DNA of 64,000 nucleotides from Candidatus Schneewindia gallinarum (lineage in GTDB: Bacteria; Bacillota; Clostridia; Oscillospirales; Ruminococcaceae). A program made the position numbers and the translations under genes. Positions 1 to 6,758 of this stretch are shown one piece after another. The stretch is taken from the NCBI GenBank assembly GCA_904420175.1, contig CAJFUF010000027.1, positions 1-64,000 of the forward strand, written 5' to 3'. Numbering within the stretch: the stretch's first letter is position 1; each line of letters starts with the position of its first letter. The notes under the pieces were generated by a model, which did not search any database, was not told the origin of the DNA, and saw only the letters and a list, made by a program, of their open reading frames with translations.

Positions 1-165
1 CTGGCACACGTTTAAGGCGTTGGTCGTTGTTTTTTCCAACGTCTGGTTGCCGCGCACGGTGGTAATGCCCAGCAGCTCCAGCTTGGGGTGGCGTGCGGCC
101 ATCAGAATGGCAACCGCATCGTCATGTCCAGGGTCACAGTCGATGATAACTCTACGTTTTTCCAT
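1..165 (-). CDS. Nucleoside hydrolase (IunH/RihA family), N-terminal fragment
   Basis: Inosine/uridine-preferring nucleoside hydrolases cleave ribonucleosides to free base and ribose in the cytoplasm. Only the first 55 codons are present; the gene runs off the left end. The family's calcium-binding motif DCDPGHDDA is at residues 9-17, followed by a conserved GITTVRGN segment. The ATG at 163-165 has a GGAGGG ribosome site 8-13 bases upstream. It diverges from a LacI-type regulator and has a promoter plus a LacI-type palindrome in the shared intergenic region, so it is probably repressed by that regulator. Substrate specificity cannot be read from this fragment. Confidence 0.88.
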   Translation of the reverse strand, partial: MEKRRVIIDCDPGHDDAVAILMAARHPKLELLGITTVRGNQTLEKTTTNALNVCQ

Positions 166-188
166 TGAGAAACCCTCCAAACTAAATT

Positions 189-206
189 AGGTAAAACGTT
201 TTACCT
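189..206. promoter_or_regulatory. LacI-family operator O1
   Basis: AGGTAAAACGTTTTACCT is a perfect 18-bp palindrome with the central CG typical of LacI-family operators. It lies just downstream of the -10 of the minus-strand nucleoside hydrolase promoter, a roadblock position. The regulator encoded at 331 is the obvious candidate to bind it. Confidence 0.8.
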
Positions 207-216
207 TGTTGAGGTC

Positions 217-245
217 AGTATAGCGCATTCATTTCCTGATGTCAA
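217..245 (-). promoter_or_regulatory. Sigma-A promoter of the nucleoside hydrolase gene
   Basis: On the minus strand TTGACA (240-245) and TATACT (217-222) are separated by 17 bp. Transcription would start near 210 and read directly into operator O1. Confidence 0.8.
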
Positions 246-258
246 GAGGGATTTTTGA

Positions 259-296
259 ATAAAACGATTTACTTCTTACGGTACAGCGGGTATAAT
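259..296 (+). promoter_or_regulatory. lacI-family gene promoter with second operator O2
   Basis: TTTACT (268-273), 17 bp, TATAAT (291-296). ATAAAACGATTTAC at 259-272 matches the core of O1 at 12 of 14 positions and overlaps the -35 element, which suggests autorepression. Confidence 0.65.
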
Positions 297-330
297 AAAG
301 AAAATAACGAAAGCAGGGAGGGAAGTGCGG

Positions 331-1338
331 ATGCGGACCACCATTAAGGACATTGCAGCGGCCACCGGCCTGTCGGTTACCACCGTGTCGCTGGTGCTGA
401 ACCATAAGCCGTCCGGGATTTCCAGTGCCACAAGGGAGCGGGTGCTGAAAGCGGCGAAAGAGATGGACTACCGCCCGAACCAGCTGGCCGTGGGCCTGAT
501 TAAACGGCGAACCAACACCATCGGCCTGCTGGTGCCGGACATCCGCAACATGTTTTACTCCGCCATTGCCAAGGAGGCCGAGCACGCCTGCCGTAAAAAG
601 GGATGGACAGTGATGCTGTGCAACACGGGCGATCAGCACAAACGGGAGCTGGAATATATCCGCGTGTTGGGCAGCCGCGGGGTGGACGGGATTATTTTGG
701 GCATCTCGTCGGATGGCAATGATGAGAAAACACAGGAGAGCTGTGAGCTGACCCGTTCCCTGGGGATTCCGCTGCTGCTTCTGGACCGCACGGTGCAGGG
801 AAGCGCCGTGGTGGTGGACCATAAAAAGGGCGGCTTCCTCGCAACAGAACATCTGATTAAGCTGGGCCACCGGCGTATCGCCTGTATCACGGGACCGTCC
901 TACCTGCAGGGCTCTATCAGCCGTGTGGAGGGATACCGCCAGGCCCTGAGCCAGTACGGCATCCCCTTTGATGAGAGCCTGCTTGTGGAGGGTGGCTACA
1001 TGATGCAGAATGGTGAGGAGGGCGTCCTAAAGCTTGCGGACAAGCAGTATACGGCGCTGTTCGCCTTTAACGACATGATGGCATACGGCGCCTATAAGGC
1101 CCTGCGCAGGCAGGGGAAAAGCGTGCCGGACGACGTGTCTGTAGTGGGCTACGACGACATCTTTTTTTCGGAAATTTTGGAGGTACCCCTTACCTCTGTC
1201 CGCCAGCCGCTGGAGGAGCTGGGTTCCGCGGCGGCCAGCCTGCTGATGGAAATTGCCAATGGGGAGACGGAGAACAAGGTGATCCAGTTTGAGCCGCAAC
1301 TGATTGTACGCAAAAGCACAGCAAAACCAAAAGAATAG
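331..1338 (+). CDS. LacI-family transcriptional regulator
   Basis: DNA-binding repressor of the LacI/GalR family, 335 residues. Residues 1-55 form the helix-turn-helix and hinge (TIKDIAAATGLSVTTVSLVLN), followed by a periplasmic-binding-protein-like effector domain that is complete to the C terminus. The ATG at 331 is preferred over an in-frame GTG at 325 because the GGAGGG site at 317-322 is correctly spaced only for the ATG. The neighbouring divergent nucleoside hydrolase and the two GTAAAACGNTTTAC-like sites point to control of nucleoside or ribose use; the ligand itself is inferred, not shown. Confidence 0.93.
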   Translation: MRTTIKDIAAATGLSVTTVSLVLNHKPSGISSATRERVLKAAKEMDYRPNQLAVGLIKRRTNTIGLLVPDIRNMFYSAIAKEAEHACRKKGWTVMLCNTGDQHKRELEYIRVLGSRGVDGIILGISSDGNDEKTQESCELTRSLGIPLLLLDRTVQGSAVVVDHKKGGFLATEHLIKLGHRRIACITGPSYLQGSISRVEGYRQALSQYGIPFDESLLVEGGYMMQNGEEGVLKLADKQYTALFAFNDMMAYGAYKALRRQGKSVPDDVSVVGYDDIFFSEILEVPLTSVRQPLEELGSAAASLLMEIANGETENKVIQFEPQLIVRKSTAKPKE

Positions 1339-1340
1339 AA

Positions 1341-1367
1341 AAGAGGGCCGTATGGCCCTCTTTTTTT
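1341..1367 (+). terminator. Intrinsic terminator after the LacI-family gene
   Basis: AAGAGGGCC (1341-1349) pairs with GGCCCTCTT (1354-1362) around a GTAT loop, followed by a T tract. Confidence 0.9.
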
Positions 1368-1377
1368 CAAAATTCTA

Positions 1378-1433
1378 TTGACAAATCAGGTTTATCCTGA
1401 TAAATTTTTTGTAGAAGGTTTATCAAGATAAAC
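1378..1433 (+). promoter_or_regulatory. Promoter with two BlaI-type operators
   Basis: TTGACA (1378-1383), 17 bp, TAAATT (1401-1406). Two dyads of the form TTTATC-NN-GATAAA are seen: GTTTATCCTGATAAAT at 1390-1405 lies between -35 and -10, and GTTTATCAAGATAAAC at 1418-1433 lies just downstream, 28 bp apart. This is the expected arrangement for an autoregulated BlaI/MecI-type repressor. Confidence 0.8.
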
Positions 1434-1450
1434 TTAAGGGAGGAGAACCC

Positions 1451-1810
1451 ATGGACAGCTTAAAACTGTTTGATGCAGAGTACCGGCTAATGGACATTAT
1501 CTGGGAGATGGAGCCTGTCGGCTCTACCGAGCTGTGCCGTGTGTGCGCACAGCGGCTTGGCTGGAAGAAGCCCACCACCTACACGGTTCTGCGTAAGCTT
1601 GCGGGAAAAGGGATCCTGAAAAATGAGAACGCCACCGTCACTTCCCTGGTGGGTCGGCGTCAGGTGCAGCAGTATGAGACGCAGGCCCTGCTGGAAAAGA
1701 ACTTCGACGGATCGCTTCCGGCCTTTCTGGCGACCTTTTTACAGGACCGCAAGCTGACAAAGGAGGAAGCGGCGGAGCTGGAACGCATGATTGAGGAGGC
1801 GACAAAATGA
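1451..1810 (+). CDS. blaI: BlaI/MecI-family repressor
   Basis: Winged-helix repressor of the BlaI/MecI/CopY family, 119 residues, which is the usual length. The N-terminal part has the DNA-binding fold (AEYRLMDIIWEMEPVGSTEL, then a KKPTTYTVLRKL recognition region), and the C-terminal helices form the dimerisation and cleavage region. GGGAGGAG precedes the ATG. Its stop overlaps the start of the M56 sensor gene by four bases (ATGA), so the two are translationally coupled, as in bla/mec systems. No beta-lactamase gene is adjacent, so the regulated targets beyond itself are unknown. Confidence 0.9.
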   Translation: MDSLKLFDAEYRLMDIIWEMEPVGSTELCRVCAQRLGWKKPTTYTVLRKLAGKGILKNENATVTSLVGRRQVQQYETQALLEKNFDGSLPAFLATFLQDRKLTKEEAAELERMIEEATK

Positions 1811-3474
1811 CCGGGGTGCTGCGTACGGTGCTGGAAATGAGTATAACTGGCGCGTATGCGGCGGCGGTTGTGATGGTGCTGCGCCTGCTTCTCCGACGCG
1901 TACCGAAGGGGATTACCGGTGCGCTGTGGCTGGTGGTGGTTTTCCGGCTGCTGTGCCCGTTTGCGCTGGAAAGCTCCTTCAGCCTGCTTCCCGCCCTGCC
2001 GGCGCAGGAGACGACCACACAGATAGGACTGGGCGTTTTTGTGCCTGCTGTGCCGTCCGCCCCGGTTTCCGGGACCTCCGGCACGGGGACGGCGCTGCCT
2101 CCGCCCGGTCCGGCGGGACAGGCGGGCGGCCTGTCGCTGGGGCAGCTGCTGACCCTGCTTTGGCTGGCGGGTGTGCTGCTGCTTATCGGCAGGGAGCTTT
2201 TCCTCTATCTCCGGCTGCGGCTGCGGATCCGGACCGCAGTCCGGACGGGGAAGGGCGTGTATGAGACGGATCAGATAGGTACGGCCTTTGTGCTGGGGGT
2301 CCTGCGGCCGCGGATCTACCTGCCCCAGGGCCTGCCGGGGACGGAGCGGGAATATGTCCTGCTGCATGAGCGCGCGCACATCCGCCGCGGGGATACGGCG
2401 CTGAAGCAGCTTGGCTTTCTCGCACTGTGCTTACACTGGTTCAACCCTGTGGTCTGGCTGTCTTTTTGGCTGATGAACAGGGACATGGAGATGGCCTGTG
2501 ATGAGCGGGTCATGCGCTGTCAGCCCGGCGACATCCGGCGGGCATACTCCCTTTCACTTGTACGGATGTCGGTAAGGGGCGCCGGCCTGTGCACCCTGGC
2601 ATTTGGAGAATGTGTGACGAAAAGGAGGGTGAACAACGTGTTAAGGTTTAAAAAACCTGCGGTTTGGACCGTACTGTGCGCTTTCATTTTGGTGACTGCC
2701 GTCGGTGTGGGCCTGGCATTCAACCCGCAGCAAGCGGCAGCCGCCGCAGAGGCAAAGGCCCTGCCCGGCTACCAGCTGGCCACGGGGGATGCAGTGACGG
2801 TGGAGAATGTAAAAACCGGGGAAATCCGCACCCTGTATCCCGGAAATGAAGCAAGGGATGGGCTGCTCAGCCTGCTTGGGACCCAGGAATTTTCCGGCTC
2901 CCACACACAGCAGGATCCGCAGGCGGCATACCGCGTCTATCTGGATGGATACGGGGAAAACCCGGTGGTCTGTATCAGCGAGGATTTTATACAACTGTGG
3001 ACGGGTTCCAGATTCCCGGCAGAAATGCTGCAGATAACCGATGCGGAAACCTTTGCCAGACAGTTTTTGGCCCTGATGGAAAAGGGCACGATAGAGCCGT
3101 TCCGGACCTACCCCAGCTACCCGCTGGAGTTCAAAAGCAGCCTGATTCTGGCAAGAGGCGGTGTGGAGCAGATGGAGCCGGCCCTTGCGCACACAAGGGG
3201 TGAACTGGAGGCCTACCTTGACCGGTATGCGGACATACTGAACGGGCAGGATTTCGTAAAGACGCTCTCCTCTGCTGATGAGGACATTCCGGATGTCCTT
3301 TTCCTGCCCATGCCGAGACAGGCGGCGCTGACCGGGGTGTACCAGACACAGGAGGGGCTGCTGGCAGTCATCCGCCTGGACGCCTATCAGGACAACTACA
3401 GCTATGAGACGTTGAACATGGTGTGCCTGAGCAGGGATGTTGCAGAACAGCCGGTAAAAATCCTTTATCAGTAA
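1807..3474 (+). CDS. BlaR1-like M56 membrane metallopeptidase sensor
   Basis: Membrane sensor-protease of the BlaR1/MecR1 class, 555 residues, which inactivates the cognate BlaI repressor by proteolysis on signal. Hydrophobic segments at about 8-30, 38-60, 112-135 and 200-222 frame the cytoplasmic zinc protease domain; the zinc motif HERAH is at 187-191 with an EMACDE third-ligand segment at 228-233. A further membrane helix near 285-305 leads to an extracellular C-terminal domain of about 250 residues. That domain lacks the SxxK/SxN/KTG motifs of a penicillin-binding sensor, so the signal is probably not a beta-lactam. The ATG overlaps the repressor stop. Confidence 0.85.
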   Translation: MTGVLRTVLEMSITGAYAAAVVMVLRLLLRRVPKGITGALWLVVVFRLLCPFALESSFSLLPALPAQETTTQIGLGVFVPAVPSAPVSGTSGTGTALPPPGPAGQAGGLSLGQLLTLLWLAGVLLLIGRELFLYLRLRLRIRTAVRTGKGVYETDQIGTAFVLGVLRPRIYLPQGLPGTEREYVLLHERAHIRRGDTALKQLGFLALCLHWFNPVVWLSFWLMNRDMEMACDERVMRCQPGDIRRAYSLSLVRMSVRGAGLCTLAFGECVTKRRVNNVLRFKKPAVWTVLCAFILVTAVGVGLAFNPQQAAAAAEAKALPGYQLATGDAVTVENVKTGEIRTLYPGNEARDGLLSLLGTQEFSGSHTQQDPQAAYRVYLDGYGENPVVCISEDFIQLWTGSRFPAEMLQITDAETFARQFLALMEKGTIEPFRTYPSYPLEFKSSLILARGGVEQMEPALAHTRGELEAYLDRYADILNGQDFVKTLSSADEDIPDVLFLPMPRQAALTGVYQTQEGLLAVIRLDAYQDNYSYETLNMVCLSRDVAEQPVKILYQ

Positions 3475-3480
3475 AAAGAA

Positions 3481-3513
3481 AAGGCGGCAGGGAATTTCCC
3501 TGCCGCCTTTTTG
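3481..3513. terminator. Intrinsic terminator between the M56 and PfkB genes
   Basis: AAGGCGGCAGGGAA pairs with TTCCCTGCCGCCTT, followed by T5. It serves the plus-strand BlaI/M56 operon and may also act on the convergent minus-strand gene. Confidence 0.85.
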
Positions 3514-3518
3514 CGTCT

Positions 3519-4427
3519 TTAGCAGTACAGCTTGTAGGCGAAGCGCTTGGTATAGGACAGGTTGATGGGCGCCGTGTCGAAGGCGCCTTTTACCAGCAGT
3601 GCGCGGTGGCTGCACACGTCGCCGCAGTAAGGGGCCTCGGAGGTGACGGAGGCGGGGATGAACCGCCCGTCTGCGACGTCCGTCCAGCCGCGGTAGTCGA
3701 TATAGGCGGCAAGATGGTGCAGAACGCCGGCTGCAAACGCATCCCCCGCGCCGAGGGTATCCACCGGGATGGTGGGCCGTGCCGTTGCCTTGTAGTAGCG
3801 GTGCCCGTCGTAGGCGATGGAGCCCCGCGCCCCGCACATGGCGTAGACAAGGGTGGGGCCGGCCTTCTGGATTTTGGCCATGGCGTCCTTGACCTGCTGC
3901 TCCTCCATCCCTTCACAGCTGATAAAGGCAAAGGTGGCATAGGGGGCCACAGCAGCAATACGCTCGTCCGTGAAGAAGGTGCCGAAGTCGTAGGAGATAG
4001 GCACATGCAGTTCCTTCACCTCCGGCAGCAGCCCGTCGCAATGGCCGTTGACATCAAAGTGAAGGACGGAGAACTGCTTCATGAAGTCCTTGTCCTCCTG
4101 CGTCAGGCTGAGTCCTTTTTCCCGCAGGACGCCGCCCTTGTTTCCGCAGGAAATTTCCGCGTTCCCGCCGTCCATGTGGATCTGGCAGTAGCCGGTTTCC
4201 CCGCCGGGGATTACGCGCAGATGGCTGCGGTCGATGCCGAGGCTGTCCAACGCGTCCAGCACCGTTTTCCCGTTGCCGTCGTCACCAATGGCGCTGATGA
4301 CGGCCGCTTCCGCCCCGATTTTCCTGAAATAGGCCGCTGTGTTGACAGCATGCCCGCCGGCACAGACTGCGCCGTCCTCATAGATGTCCACACCGACGTT
4401 CCCGATACACAGTAATTTGATAGCCAT
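3519..4427 (-). CDS. PfkB-family sugar kinase, fructoselysine 6-kinase (FrlD)-like
   Basis: Ribokinase-fold kinase, 302 residues. The N terminus (CIGNVGVDIYEDG, then GGHAVNTA at 24-31) and the second signature with the anion hole and catalytic base GAGD at 226-229 are clear. Overall spacing and the DFG near 147 resemble FrlD, which phosphorylates fructoselysine, but no deglycase gene is adjacent, so the substrate stays uncertain. The last 60 residues are unusually Tyr/Cys-rich. The start has GGAGGA 10 bases upstream. A promoter and palindrome lie between it and the divergent GntR/UTRA gene, which probably regulates it. Confidence 0.82.
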   Translation of the reverse strand: MAIKLLCIGNVGVDIYEDGAVCAGGHAVNTAAYFRKIGAEAAVISAIGDDGNGKTVLDALDSLGIDRSHLRVIPGGETGYCQIHMDGGNAEISCGNKGGVLREKGLSLTQEDKDFMKQFSVLHFDVNGHCDGLLPEVKELHVPISYDFGTFFTDERIAAVAPYATFAFISCEGMEEQQVKDAMAKIQKAGPTLVYAMCGARGSIAYDGHRYYKATARPTIPVDTLGAGDAFAAGVLHHLAAYIDYRGWTDVADGRFIPASVTSEAPYCGDVCSHRALLVKGAFDTAPINLSYTKRFAYKLYC

Positions 4428-4455
4428 ACTTCCAAATCCTCCGTTCTATCATGAT

Positions 4456-4470
4456 GGTATAAATAATACC
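4456..4470. promoter_or_regulatory. Putative GntR/UTRA operator
   Basis: GGTAT-AAATA-ATACC is a perfect inverted repeat of 5-bp arms in the 5' leader of the kinase, downstream of its promoter. It fits the GT..AC-type operators of HutC-subfamily GntR regulators; the divergent UTRA regulator is the likely binder. Confidence 0.55.
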
Positions 4471-4489
4471 TTATATGACCTTTAACGCT

Positions 4490-4518
4490 ATCATAGCATA
4501 GCCCGGCGCATTTGTAAA
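4490..4518 (-). promoter_or_regulatory. Promoter of the PfkB kinase
   Basis: Minus strand: TTTACA (4513-4518), 17 bp, TATGAT (4490-4495). Confidence 0.7.
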
Positions 4519-4550
4519 GGGCCCGAAAGGGAAAAAACGGACGGAAGCGA

Positions 4551-4579
4551 TTGAAAAAAGGCGGTGGCTCCTGTATAAT
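4551..4579 (+). promoter_or_regulatory. Promoter of the GntR/UTRA gene
   Basis: TTGAAA (4551-4556), 17 bp, TATAAT (4574-4579). The transcript would carry a leader of about 130 nt in which GTCTGCCG (4593-4600) can pair with CGGCAGAC (4673-4680). Confidence 0.75.
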
Positions 4580-4713
4580 ATGCACAGAAGCAGTCTGCCG
4601 CCCGTTTTTGCGGTGAAAACCGCCGCAGCGCGGGGCTACGGGGGGCGGCACAGCAGCAAGCAGGCGGCTGTCCGGCAGACGGACACTAACAGAAAGTAGG
4701 GGGGCGGAAACCT

Positions 4714-5463
4714 ATGGCACAGAAAAACACGGCAGCGGAGGAAAAGCAGCTGAAAAGCGCCAATGCAGAGCCGCTTTATAAACAGCTGGAGCGGCATCTG
4801 CGCTCAGAGATACTGGGCGGAAAGCTGAAGCCCGGCGACAAAATCCAGACCGAGGACGAGCTGAGTGAAAGTTTTGGCGTCAGCCGCATTACGGTGCGCA
4901 ACGCCATCACCCTGCTGGTGGAGGACGGTTTCCTTATCAAGCGGCAGGGGAAAGGGACCTTTGTCAGCCATCCCAAGTTTGAAAGCAATATTATTTCAAT
5001 GTCCGGCTTTTCCACCTCCTGCAGGCTGGAGGGGCTGGAATCCGGATGCAAAATCCTCAACCGGGGCTATGTACCGGCCACTGCCGGGGATGCAAAGTAC
5101 CTCGGCGTACAAGAAGGGGAGGAGGTCGTGAAAATCGAGCGGCTCCGCTTCATTGGGGGGGAGACGCACTTTATTGAGATTGACACCTTCCGTAGGGAGT
5201 TTGGCTTCCTGCTGGAGGAGGATTTGGTGAATGAGTCGCTGTACGACATCCTTAAGCAGAAAAAGGGCATCCGCCTTTCGCATGCCAACCGGACGCTGGA
5301 GATGTCCTACGCCACCAAGCAGGACGCGGAGCTGTTGGAAATTCCGGTGGGCAGCGCGCTGTTTATCTTTAAGGGCGTAATCTGCGATGAAAACCGGAAG
5401 CCTGTCCACCGTGGCACCCAGAGGATGCGCGCGGACAAGGTGAAGTTCATTCTCAATTACTAA
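4714..5463 (+). CDS. GntR-family regulator with UTRA domain
   Basis: HutC-subfamily GntR transcription factor, 249 residues. The winged helix spans about residues 20-90 (PLYKQLERHLRSEI, SRITVRNAITLL, RQGKGTFV), and the UTRA ligand-binding domain spans about 105-245. UTRA regulators usually sense sugar phosphates or related metabolites, which agrees with the divergent sugar kinase; FrlR of the fructoselysine operon belongs to the same subfamily. The acetyltransferase gene begins 12 bp after the stop, so the two form an operon. Confidence 0.92.
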   Translation: MAQKNTAAEEKQLKSANAEPLYKQLERHLRSEILGGKLKPGDKIQTEDELSESFGVSRITVRNAITLLVEDGFLIKRQGKGTFVSHPKFESNIISMSGFSTSCRLEGLESGCKILNRGYVPATAGDAKYLGVQEGEEVVKIERLRFIGGETHFIEIDTFRREFGFLLEEDLVNESLYDILKQKKGIRLSHANRTLEMSYATKQDAELLEIPVGSALFIFKGVICDENRKPVHRGTQRMRADKVKFILNY

Positions 5464-5475
5464 GGAGAACCCAGT

Positions 5476-6030
5476 ATGACCGAAAAAGAAAAGATGAAAG
5501 CGGGACTGCTGTACCACTCCAACGACCCGGAATTGCGGGCGGACGCCAAACGCTGCAAGGATTTGACGAAGCGCTACAACGAGACGGCGGAAGGGGAGAA
5601 TGAGGAGCGGCTTGCCATTTTAAAGCAGTTGCTGGGCAGCGTGGGAAAGGAACCGTGGATTGATCCGCCTTTTCGCTGTGACTACGGCAGTAATATCCAC
5701 ATTGGCGACAATTTTTATGCCAATATGGACTGCCTGATGCTGGATGTGTGCGACATCCACATCGGCGACAACTGCCTGCTTGCCCCGCGGGTGTGCATTT
5801 TCACCGCCGGCCACCCCACCGACCCGAAGCTGAGGCTGGAGGGCCTTGAATACGGAAAGCCGGTAAAAATTGGCGACAATGTGTGGGTTGGCGGCGGTGC
5901 CATTATCAACCCGGGCGTCACTATCGGCAGCAACGTCACCGTGGCCTCCGGTGCAGTGGTCACCGGGGATGTGCCGGACAATGTGGTGGTGGCGGGCGTT
6001 CCTGCGAAAATAGTCAAACGGATACCATAA
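5476..6030 (+). CDS. Maltose/galactoside O-acetyltransferase family protein
   Basis: Left-handed beta-helix (hexapeptide repeat) acetyltransferase of the Maa/LacA type, 184 residues, transferring acetyl from acetyl-CoA to a sugar hydroxyl. The N-terminal [20 protein letters not shown] segment is typical of the family's Mac domain. Hexapeptide turns run from about 75 to 180, and the catalytic histidine lies in FTAGHPTD. The C-terminal [15 protein letters not shown] is diagnostic. AAGGAG precedes the ATG. Its place after the GntR regulator suggests a role in detoxifying or handling the same sugar, but this is inferred. Confidence 0.92.
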   Translation: MTEKEKMKAGLLYHSNDPELRADAKRCKDLTKRYNETAEGENEERLAILKQLLGSVGKEPWIDPPFRCDYGSNIHIGDNFYANMDCLMLDVCDIHIGDNCLLAPRVCIFTAGHPTDPKLRLEGLEYGKPVKIGDNVWVGGGAIINPGVTIGSNVTVASGAVVTGDVPDNVVVAGVPAKIVKRIP

Positions 6031-6037
6031 AGCTACA

Positions 6038-6071
6038 AAAAAGGAGAAGAGGGCCCCTCTCCTCCTTTTTA
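6038..6071 (+). terminator. Intrinsic terminator of the GntR/acetyltransferase operon
   Basis: A 13-bp GC-rich stem with one mismatch (left arm 6041-6053, right arm 6054-6067) is followed by T5. Confidence 0.85.
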
Positions 6072-6224
6072 TTCAAAGCGGGGGAATCCTTCTCGAAATG
6101 CAAAAATTTATCTGGATTTTTTTCTGAAATTTATTATAATGAAAATAGGATATGTCTTCATTTTGTGAATGGCGCGGGAGACCGCTGATTTCAAATATTA
6201 TCAGAATTTAAGGAGGAAAAAACA

Positions 6225-6701
6225 ATGGCATTTTGCGGAAAATGCGGCGCACAGCTGGAAGACGGGGTTGCTTTCTGCCCGCAGTGCGGCGCGCCCACTG
6301 GAGCGGCTCCGGTGCAGGGCACACCCCTGGCGGCACAAAGCGATGCGGAACAGAACAAGGCGATGGGAATCCTCGCGTATCTGGGCTTTTTGTGTCTGGT
6401 CCCCATCTTTGCGGCGAAGGACAGTAAATTCGCCCGGTTCCATGCCAATCAGGGCCTGGTCCTGTTTATTGCGGAGGTGGCCTACGGCATTGTTGTTGCG
6501 ATTATCTCCAACATCCTGTGGGGGATTGTGTGGGGCAGCTTCAGCGGCCTTGGAATGTACGGCGTTGTCAGCGCGGTGGTAACCATTCTGGGCATTCTCT
6601 GGATTGCCTTCGGCGTGCTTGCCGTCCTCGGCATTATCAATGCAGCAGGCGGAAAAGAAAAGCCGCTGCCCATTATTGGGAAAATTACCATACTGAAGTA
6701 A
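6225..6701 (+). CDS. Zinc-ribbon membrane protein (DUF4870-like)
   Basis: Small membrane protein of unknown function, 158 residues. Two CxxC pairs (CGKCG at 5-9, CPQCG at 22-26) form an N-terminal zinc ribbon, followed by a linker and about three to four hydrophobic helices that match the DUF4870 architecture (FARFHANQGLVLF). AAGGAGG precedes the ATG, and a TATAAT at 6135-6140 is a promoter candidate. It is flanked by terminators, so it is monocistronic. Confidence 0.8.
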   Translation: MAFCGKCGAQLEDGVAFCPQCGAPTGAAPVQGTPLAAQSDAEQNKAMGILAYLGFLCLVPIFAAKDSKFARFHANQGLVLFIAEVAYGIVVAIISNILWGIVWGSFSGLGMYGVVSAVVTILGILWIAFGVLAVLGIINAAGGKEKPLPIIGKITILK

Positions 6702-6726
6702 AATCGGCATCCGGTTCTGAAAACAT

Positions 6727-6758
6727 AAAAGGCGCCCGAATGGATGGGGCGCCTTTTT
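6727..6758. terminator. Bidirectional intrinsic terminator
   Basis: AAAAGGCGCCC (6727-6737) pairs with GGGGCGCCTTTT (6746-6757). It sits between convergent genes; T5 on plus and T4 on minus. The minus-strand lipoprotein gene ends inside it. Confidence 0.85.

Noticed and set aside
5500-6030. Tandem DNA repeat in the acetyltransferase gene
   Set aside because: The repetition reflects the protein's hexapeptide beta-helix, not a DNA repeat.
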